Origin: Flavobacteriales bacterium UBA7666
Lineage (GTDB): Bacteria > Bacteroidota > Bacteroidia > Flavobacteriales_D > Crocinitomicaceae
Length of the DNA stretch: 64,000 nucleotides
Direction of reading: 5' to 3'
Assembly: GCA_002483265.1 (NCBI GenBank)
Contig: DLHO01000017.1
Coordinates: forward strand, 1-64,000
A program made the position numbers and the translations under genes. Positions 58,432 to 64,000 of this stretch are shown piece after piece. The notes under the pieces are model-generated. The model was not told the origin of the DNA. It was given only the letters and a program-made list of their open reading frames with translations, and made no database searches. Every line of letters starts with the position of its first letter. Position 1 is the first letter of the stretch.

Positions 58432-60351
58432 TTACGGTTTGTATTTCAACAAATCATCCACGGTTGCAACTGAAACCGGATGGTAATTTTCTCTGTAACG
58501 TTTATAAACTTCCAATCCCCATTTTTTACTTTGTGGATTTTCATTTAAAGCTGTGTAAATCGGCAGCAAGAATTTTCTTCGGCCTACTTTTGAAATGAAT
58601 TTTTCAATATCCGGACGAATTTCTGTGTAGTTTGAATTGATTCCAAGAACAAACCATTCTGTTGCAACTTCAGCATTTCCCCAGCTATTGAAATGTAATT
58701 TCTCATCGATAATTGCCAAACGTTTCGGATCCATCTTTTTAGGTAAAGCACGAATAAATGCTTGCCATTCTTGCGGAACATATTGATCGCGGCTTAAAGC
58801 AGGAAGTTGTTTTTTTCCTTTTTTCTTAATCGGCTTTTTGAAGATGTCTTTTCCACTTGCGAATTCGCGGGCAAGATCCTGTATTTTCTCGAATCGAGGT
58901 GAGCTAACGGCATAACAATTCTTAGGTAATCCCGGTTTGTATAACCATTCATCCACATTGAATTTGATATCTGTTTTGTTGATCAAATTGTCTTCCAGGT
59001 ACTTTTTAAATTGTTCTGTTGTCAACGTTTGGAAAGCATGGTCTTTGAAATACATTTTCAGGAATGCATCAAAGCGTTGTCTTCCGAAATCACGCTCCAA
59101 AGTTTTTAGTAAAAATGCACCTTTAACATAAGCTACAGAAGTCATCCCGTCGTCCGGATTTCGTTTTGAAAGCTTCAGTTTCAGATGTGTGTCTTCTTCG
59201 TCTAAACTTTCCAATTCTGTTTGAAGCTCTTGAAATTCAATTAAAGCAAGCATATCGGCAACTTCTTTTCCATAAAGTTCCTCCATGATTCGATTCTCGA
59301 AATACACGGTAAATCCTTCATTCAACCAGAAATCATTCCAACTTGCATTGGTAACCAGGTTTCCGGACCAGGAGTGAGCCAACTCATGAGCTAAAACAGA
59401 AACTGCACTTCTGTCTCCGGCAATTAGGGTTGGATTAGCAAATGTTAAGCGTGGGTTTTCCATTCCTCCGAAAGGAAAAGAATAAGGTAAAACGATGACA
59501 TCGTACTGCTCCCATTGGTAAGGTCCATATAAACTTTCAGCTGCTTTGATCATTTTTGGAAGATCCTCGAATTCCCAAATGGCTTTGTCAATCATCTCCG
59601 GTTCCGTGTAAACCCCGCAATTTTCACCTAAACTTTTGTATTCCAGATTACCAACTGCTAGAGCAATCAGATAAACAGGAATGGGTTGCTTCATCTCGAA
59701 ATGGTATTTTCCTTCCGGATTTTTAACCTGCGGATTGGAAGCGCTCATCAAGGCCATTAATTCCGAAGGAACAGTTACATCAGCACTGTAAGTAATTCGA
59801 TTTGCAGGAGTTCCTTGAACAGGAATCCATGTGCGTGTTAGAATTGCCTGACCTTGTGTATATAAATAAGGATGTTCTTTTCCTTCTGTCAATTCAGGAT
59901 CCATCCAATCCAAAGCACCTGCGTTTTCGGTAGTTTTATAATAGATATTGATGTATTCTGTATTCTTGTCGATTTTGATACTCAAGGGCTGACCGATAAA
60001 TTCCTGCATCGATCCGATAATGAAATCCGTTTCTTTTTCATTCCCCTTTTTCCCCAAAGTTACTTTTTGAATTTCCGGTCCGTTGATATCAAAAATAGCA
60101 GTGTCCGTATCTTGTAAACGCTGCATTTGGTGACGGGCAACGCCATAGATGGTCTTTTTTTCAAAATCAACATCGATTTCAAGATCCAGGTGTTTCGTTC
60201 GGATTTCGTCTGTATTGGAGTAGGAATGCGCATCATGACCGGCAACAACTCCATTGATGGATTGATCCTTATTTAATGGATCCGGATCGTTTCCACAACT
60301 AGATACGCAGAGAGTTAGTGCAGCAATGCTGAACAAGTATTTTAATTTCAT
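58432..60351 (-). CDS. M1-family aminopeptidase, lipoprotein
   Basis: The 639-aa zinc metallopeptidase has a lipoprotein signal with lipobox Cys19 (LTLCVSSCGNDP). The gluzincin site is complete: His322-Glu323-x-x-His326 (LAHELAHSWSGNL) and the third ligand Glu345 (NDFWLNEGF). GGMEN upstream (YSFPFGGMENPRLTF) is the M1 substrate-binding exopeptidase motif. Overall similarity is to leukotriene-A4-hydrolase/cold-active aminopeptidases, including the C-terminal helical domain. It should trim peptides in the periplasm or at the outer membrane; the two peptide transporters at 61.9-64 kb fit with this. It is separated from tcdA by 48 bp on the same strand. Confidence 0.95.
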   Translation of the reverse strand: MKLKYLFSIAALTLCVSSCGNDPDPLNKDQSINGVVAGHDAHSYSNTDEIRTKHLDLEIDVDFEKKTIYGVARHQMQRLQDTDTAIFDINGPEIQKVTLGKKGNEKETDFIIGSMQEFIGQPLSIKIDKNTEYINIYYKTTENAGALDWMDPELTEGKEHPYLYTQGQAILTRTWIPVQGTPANRITYSADVTVPSELMALMSASNPQVKNPEGKYHFEMKQPIPVYLIALAVGNLEYKSLGENCGVYTEPEMIDKAIWEFEDLPKMIKAAESLYGPYQWEQYDVIVLPYSFPFGGMENPRLTFANPTLIAGDRSAVSVLAHELAHSWSGNLVTNASWNDFWLNEGFTVYFENRIMEELYGKEVADMLALIEFQELQTELESLDEEDTHLKLKLSKRNPDDGMTSVAYVKGAFLLKTLERDFGRQRFDAFLKMYFKDHAFQTLTTEQFKKYLEDNLINKTDIKFNVDEWLYKPGLPKNCYAVSSPRFEKIQDLAREFASGKDIFKKPIKKKGKKQLPALSRDQYVPQEWQAFIRALPKKMDPKRLAIIDEKLHFNSWGNAEVATEWFVLGINSNYTEIRPDIEKFISKVGRRKFLLPIYTALNENPQSKKWGLEVYKRYRENYHPVSVATVDDLLKYKP

Positions 60352-60399
60352 TTTTTCAGTTTGAGGTACGCGAATATACTTTTTTCTTTGAATTTCATC

Positions 60400-61137
60400 C
60401 TAGTTTGATTTTTCATCTTTTTTAGTCAGGTAGCGAATCACTTCGGCTGCTCCCATTAAACCAAACAAGGCCGGCATGTAGCTCACTGTTCCATAGAACG
60501 AACGTTTATAATTCGAACCATCTGTCATTTTCAAGGAATCTTTTTGCTGTAATTCGGATGAATAAACACATTTGATTTTTTCAAATCCAACATTCTTTTT
60601 CTTGAGCCTTTTCTTAATATGAGCTCCGAGTTTGCAATTATGGCTGTCTGGTAGTTTGGCAACATGAACGCGACTAGGATCCACTTTCCCTCCGGCTCCC
60701 AAATGAGTGATAACTTTGATTTTTCTGCTTTTGCATGCAATGATCCATTCCAATTTTGGAGTCACACTGTCAATGCAATCCATTACATAAGTGGGTTTGT
60801 ATTGATCCAATAATTCCCAAACACGTTCCGGAAGCACAAATTCTTCCACAATATTCAGGTTGACATCCGGATTGATATCCTTGATTCGTTCACCTAAAAC
60901 AACTGCTTTGTTTTTCCCGATGGTGGAATCAAGGGCTGTTAATTGTCTATTCTTATTTGTTATATCGAAGGCATCTCCATCAACAATTGTGATGGTTCCA
61001 ACTCCTGCACGCGCAATAAATTCACCTGCAAAAGATCCAATTCCTCCGAGTCCAACAATGAGTACATGAGCAGATTTCAAACGGTCCATTTCCTTTGGGC
61101 CAAGAATCAACTCTGTACGCTCCAACCACTTACTCAT
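60400..61137 (-). CDS. tcdA: tRNA threonylcarbamoyladenosine dehydratase
   Basis: This E1-like enzyme converts t6A37 in tRNA to cyclic ct6A with ATP. The 245-aa protein has the ThiF/HesA fold with the nucleotide loop VGLGGIGSFAGEFIARAGVG (about 29-48), the ATP-contacting VDGDAFDITNKNRQ and MDCIDSVTPKLE. The C-terminal region VITHLGAGGKVDPSRVHVAK and the SFYGTVSYMPALFGLMGAAE end are typical of TcdA/CsdL rather than MoeB. It overlaps the 3' end of the tatD-like gene by 8 bp, suggesting coupling. The two genes do not share a known pathway. Confidence 0.93.
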   Translation of the reverse strand: MSKWLERTELILGPKEMDRLKSAHVLIVGLGGIGSFAGEFIARAGVGTITIVDGDAFDITNKNRQLTALDSTIGKNKAVVLGERIKDINPDVNLNIVEEFVLPERVWELLDQYKPTYVMDCIDSVTPKLEWIIACKSRKIKVITHLGAGGKVDPSRVHVAKLPDSHNCKLGAHIKKRLKKKNVGFEKIKCVYSSELQQKDSLKMTDGSNYKRSFYGTVSYMPALFGLMGAAEVIRYLTKKDEKSN

Positions 61138-61780
61138 AGTTAAAAATTCTTTTTGCGTTTTGATCTAGTTGTTCGATTAGGGCGTGCAAAGATAGCTTTT
61201 TTATCTCAGCGACCATCCAATAGGTATCAATCAGTTTTCCATTACCAGTATCTGTTTCAAGTAATAAGCGATCCGTGGGGATTTCCTTGATGCATGATTG
61301 AAGCTTATGATTCGTTAAAACAGATTCCCCGATGCTGATCACACTTTTGGTATAATCCAAGACTTGCTGAGTGATGGAAGCTTTATTGAAGCCGTGATAA
61401 ACAAGGATTGTTTCCGGAGCATGCTTTTCATGCAAGAAACGGCATCTGTCCCATGAATTCACACAATGAAGAATGACAGGTTTAGGGAATTTTGCAGCGA
61501 TTTTCAATTGAAATACATACAATTCTTCTTGCTTCTGGAAGGAATCGTAGCGGTTATCCAAACCAATTTCGCCAATGGCCAAAAAACCGTTCATTTCCCT
61601 TAATTTTCGGAATGTTTCTTCTATTTCAGATAAATCACGAAGACTTTCTTGCGGATGAACTCCAAATGAAAAATAAACGGGCAAATTCTCCAATGAAGAC
61701 TTGGTAATCTGCACAATAGCGCGATTTTTCGCATCAAAATGATGCGTGTGCGAATCGAAAAGGTTCTCTAAATCAGACAT
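61130..61780 (-). CDS. TatD-family metal-dependent hydrolase
   Basis: The 216-aa protein has the family metal-binding His11-x-His13 (LFDSHTHHFDAK), IGEIGLDNRY with the glutamate, KPVILHCVNSWDRCRFLHEK with the next histidine, VYHGFN and LLLETDTGNG with the final aspartate. TatD proteins are 3'-5' exonucleases/DNases or related hydrolases. It is shorter than typical TatD (~260 aa), with several loops trimmed, so the exact activity is less certain. It overlaps tcdA by 8 bp; the start at 61780 is divergent from the peptide transporter. Confidence 0.88.
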   Translation of the reverse strand: MSDLENLFDSHTHHFDAKNRAIVQITKSSLENLPVYFSFGVHPQESLRDLSEIEETFRKLREMNGFLAIGEIGLDNRYDSFQKQEELYVFQLKIAAKFPKPVILHCVNSWDRCRFLHEKHAPETILVYHGFNKASITQQVLDYTKSVISIGESVLTNHKLQSCIKEIPTDRLLLETDTGNGKLIDTYWMVAEIKKLSLHALIEQLDQNAKRIFNYE

Positions 61781-61874
61781 TAAGCATTATACTAATAGTT
61801 AAATTTAAAACAATCTGAATCAATCAATCATTTTTTATCTATTTTCACCGACGCTAAAAAATTAAACTATCAAG

Positions 61875-63332
61875 ATGAGTTCACAACGCGATGTTATATC
61901 AGAAATAGAAAAACAAGGAATGATTTTCGGACATCCGAAAGGATTGTATTTATTGTTTTTCACGGAAATGTGGGAACGTTTTTCCTATTATGGAATGCGA
62001 GCTATCCTAATGCTTTATATGACAAAGTTGTATATGGAGAATGGATTGGAAATACCTAAAGACTCTGCTGCATTAATTTATGGGTTTTTTACCGGGTTTG
62101 TTTATTTCACTCCAATAATTGGTGGTTGGATAGCAGATAAGTTTATCGGACAGAGAAATGCTATTACGATTGGTGGTATTACCATGTTTTTAGGTCAATT
62201 AACTCTTTTTGCTGTTAATACTCAAATGGGCTTAGCAATTGGATTATTGTTATTGATAATTGGAAATGGATTTTTCAAACCAAATATCTCAACCTTAGTG
62301 GGACGTTTATACCGACAAGGAGATGCTCGCAGAGATTCCGCTTTCTCCATTTTTTACATGGGGATTAATTTGGGAGCATTGCTTGCACCAATAGTTGTTG
62401 CAATTTTATGTAATGATGTTTTTGCAACTAAAGGAATTGGAGCTGATGGTAAAGAAATGATTATGTCTTACGGATATAAATATGGTTTCTTAGCAGCAGC
62501 TATTGGTATGATGATCGGACAAATTATTTTTAACTCGTTAGCGAAAAAATACCTTTTAGAGATCGGTGAAAAACCAAACAAATCAATTGTTGTTAATAAT
62601 GATGAGGGGCCAATTGATGAAGTTGAAGTGCCTGCTGCAGCTCAGAATATCAACGCACCATTGACATCTATTGAAAAACAGCGCATGTCGGTAATTTTTA
62701 TCTTGACTGCATTTATTATCTTCTTCTGGGCTGGATTTGAACAAGCAGGATCTTCGATGACTTTGTATACAGATTCATATATTGACAGGACAGTTGGTAG
62801 CTGGACGATTTCAACTGAATTGTTTCAATCGGTAAATCCATTGTTCATTGTGATATTGGCTCCAATTTTCGCATGGTTTTGGGGATCAAAGACAGGTGCG
62901 AGAATGTCAACTCCTGTTAAGATGAGTTTGGGTATGATATTATTAGGAATAGGATTTTTATTCATGTTGATGGCGACAGGTAAAGTACAAACGGAAATAA
63001 TTGATGGAAAAGAAAATGTTGTTCAAAAAGCTGGACTTTGGTTTCTGATTGTTACTTATTTCTTTCATACGATTGGAGAACTTTGTATTTCTCCGGTTGG
63101 TCTGAGTGTAGTTACTAAATTGGCTCCGATTAAATTAGCGTCCATGCTAATGGGGGTTTGGATGTTATCTACGTTTGTTGCCAATATTTTGGGTGGCTTT
63201 ATTGCAGCCTATGTTGAAAAACTAGGTGCAGCTACAATTTTTTCATCTATCGCTTTATTCGTTATTGGATTAGGAATAATTATGTTACTTGTATCAAGAC
63301 GATTGAGTAAAATGATGCACGGCGTGAAATAA
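61875..63332 (+). CDS. POT/PTR family proton-coupled oligopeptide transporter
   Basis: The 485-aa inner-membrane protein has the family start GHPKGLYLLFFTEMWERFSY (ExxER motif in EMWERFSYYG, residues about 31-40), which couples proton and peptide movement. IGGWIADKFIGQRNAITIGG and FFKPNISTLVGRLYRQGDAR are the further POT signatures. About 12-14 hydrophobic helices can be counted. A cytoplasmic hydrophilic loop (about 235-265) separates the halves. It imports di- and tripeptides. A second, related transporter starts 97 bp downstream. A strong terminator lies between them. Confidence 0.95.
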   Translation: MSSQRDVISEIEKQGMIFGHPKGLYLLFFTEMWERFSYYGMRAILMLYMTKLYMENGLEIPKDSAALIYGFFTGFVYFTPIIGGWIADKFIGQRNAITIGGITMFLGQLTLFAVNTQMGLAIGLLLLIIGNGFFKPNISTLVGRLYRQGDARRDSAFSIFYMGINLGALLAPIVVAILCNDVFATKGIGADGKEMIMSYGYKYGFLAAAIGMMIGQIIFNSLAKKYLLEIGEKPNKSIVVNNDEGPIDEVEVPAAAQNINAPLTSIEKQRMSVIFILTAFIIFFWAGFEQAGSSMTLYTDSYIDRTVGSWTISTELFQSVNPLFIVILAPIFAWFWGSKTGARMSTPVKMSLGMILLGIGFLFMLMATGKVQTEIIDGKENVVQKAGLWFLIVTYFFHTIGELCISPVGLSVVTKLAPIKLASMLMGVWMLSTFVANILGGFIAAYVEKLGAATIFSSIALFVIGLGIIMLLVSRRLSKMMHGVK

Positions 63333-63352
63333 TTAAAGTATTATAATTCATG

Positions 63353-63388
63353 AAATCCCTTGGTTATGTGACCAAGGGATTTTTTTTG
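63353..63388 (+). terminator. Terminator between the two peptide transporters
   Basis: aaatcccttggt (63353-63364) pairs with accaagggattt (63371-63382) with a 6-nt loop, followed by a T run to 63387. The second transporter therefore probably has its own promoter, though no clear -7 box was seen. Confidence 0.93.
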
Positions 63389-63428
63389 TTCGAAAATTCA
63401 ACTAGTTTTAAACCCTAAACTGAAAATA

Positions 63429-64000
63429 ATGTCAGATGAACAAATTTTAGATTCGGCTATTCCAATCGAATCTTCCTCCATTCAAGACTTCAAGGGGAAA
63501 TATCCTAAACAGATTTGGGCCTTATTTTTTAGCGAAATGTGGGAGCGATTCTGCTTCTATGGAATGCGAGGTATGCTTGCTTATTTCATGTCGACTGAAT
63601 TAGGTTTTTCCGATAAAATGAGTAATCTCCAATATGGGGCAATTCAGGCTTTCGTTTATGCATTTACTTTTCTTGGAGGAATGCTTGCTGATAAAATCCT
63701 CGGTTTTCGCAAGTCTCTTGTTTGGGGTGGTCTTTTAATGATTACCGGTTCAGTTTTATTGGCAATCGACCCGCATAAATTGTTTTTTCTGGGAATCACA
63801 TTCAATATTATTGGGACTGGTTTCTTCAAGCCGAATATTTCATCGATGGTCGGCCAGTTATATCGCACGAATGATACACGAAGAGATGCTGGGTTCTTGT
63901 TGTTCTACTCCGGAATTAATATTGGAGCCATGATTGGTGGTTACGTCATTGCTATTGGAAAAGGAGAAATGTTCACAAGCTGGATTCCTTCACATTTACA
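63429..64000 (+). CDS. Second POT family peptide transporter (partial, 3' end outside)
   Basis: The ATG at 63429 opens a frame that continues to the right edge; 190 complete residues are visible. It starts MSDEQILDSAIPIESSS and has the ExxER motif (FFSEMWERFCFYGMRGM), then FLGGMLADKILGFRKSLVWG and GTGFFKPNISSMVGQLYRTN, then RRDAGFLLFYSGINIGAMIG. It is clearly a paralogue of the upstream transporter, with a similar motif order but a different N-terminus. It should also import small peptides with protons. The remaining about 60 per cent of the protein lies outside the window. Confidence 0.92.
   Translation, partial: MSDEQILDSAIPIESSSIQDFKGKYPKQIWALFFSEMWERFCFYGMRGMLAYFMSTELGFSDKMSNLQYGAIQAFVYAFTFLGGMLADKILGFRKSLVWGGLLMITGSVLLAIDPHKLFFLGITFNIIGTGFFKPNISSMVGQLYRTNDTRRDAGFLLFYSGINIGAMIGGYVIAIGKGEMFTSWIPSHL

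Noticed and set aside
1..64000. tRNA, rRNA, riboswitch or integrative-element attachment site
   Set aside because: No cloverleaf, conserved rRNA segments or integrase with flanking direct repeats were seen by eye; a tRNAscan or Infernal run would be decisive.

Overview
The window looks like chromosomal DNA of a Bacteroidota, most likely a flavobacterium of the Fluviicola/Crocinitomicaceae type; the genus is inference. The evidence is AT-rich DNA, signal peptides of the MKK...FSQ type, at least four large proteins with type IX secretion (T9SS) sorting domains (type A and gliding-motility type B), SprB, PKD and CHU-type repeats, and several promoters with the Bacteroidetes -7 box TAnnTTTG. No rRNA, tRNA, CRISPR array, prophage or complete insertion sequence was seen.

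Layout. 1-7.5 kb: partial MuiA-like gene, TPR/PD40 propeller protein, EI24 membrane protein, purB, a secreted protein of unknown function, and lnt. 7.7-17.5 kb: a tandemly duplicated two-gene cassette, each copy a 117-aa secreted protein followed 23 bp later by a T9SS type-B giant protein (2124 aa, then 805 aa). 17.5-24 kb: DoxX protein divergent from an HxlR regulator with a shared inverted-repeat operator, then a leftward cluster rnhB - propeller protein - OmpA/TSP3 protein. 24-34.6 kb: small exported protein, T9SS type-A adhesin, acyl-CoA dehydrogenase, soluble PAS-GAF histidine kinase, GNAT/CoA-transferase overlapping pair, RlpA, and another T9SS type-A protein. 34.7-44.7 kb: tex, small secreted proteins, DUF2459 protein, valS, a small protein/CUB-domain protein pair, and a paralogue of the 4.3 kb secreted protein. 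44.7-45.6 kb: a REP-associated tyrosine transposase (RAYT) with a small gene overlapping its 3' end. 45.7-58.3 kb: pbpC and a giant alpha-2-macroglobulin lipoprotein, the classical pair, here separated by a Reg_prop/LytS kinase, a LytTR regulator and an Mpo1-like gene. 58.4-64 kb: M1 aminopeptidase, tcdA, tatD-like hydrolase and two tandem POT peptide transporters, the second cut by the window edge.

How the genes work together. Housekeeping functions (purB, valS, rnhB, lnt, tex, tcdA) are interspersed with cell-envelope and secretion genes: Lnt for lipoproteins, RlpA and PBP1C for peptidoglycan, OmpA-type protein for envelope anchoring, A2M for periplasmic protease trapping, and T9SS clients for the surface.

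Most interesting are (a) the duplicated small-protein plus T9SS-giant cassette, whose two-gene plan recurs a third time at 41.3 kb, and (b) several families of dispersed palindromic elements: two perfect 38-bp palindromes sharing 10-bp ends but with different centres, three elements abutting TAA stop codons, and a 40-bp hairpin repeat. They coexist with a RAYT gene that itself carries a 20-bp palindrome.
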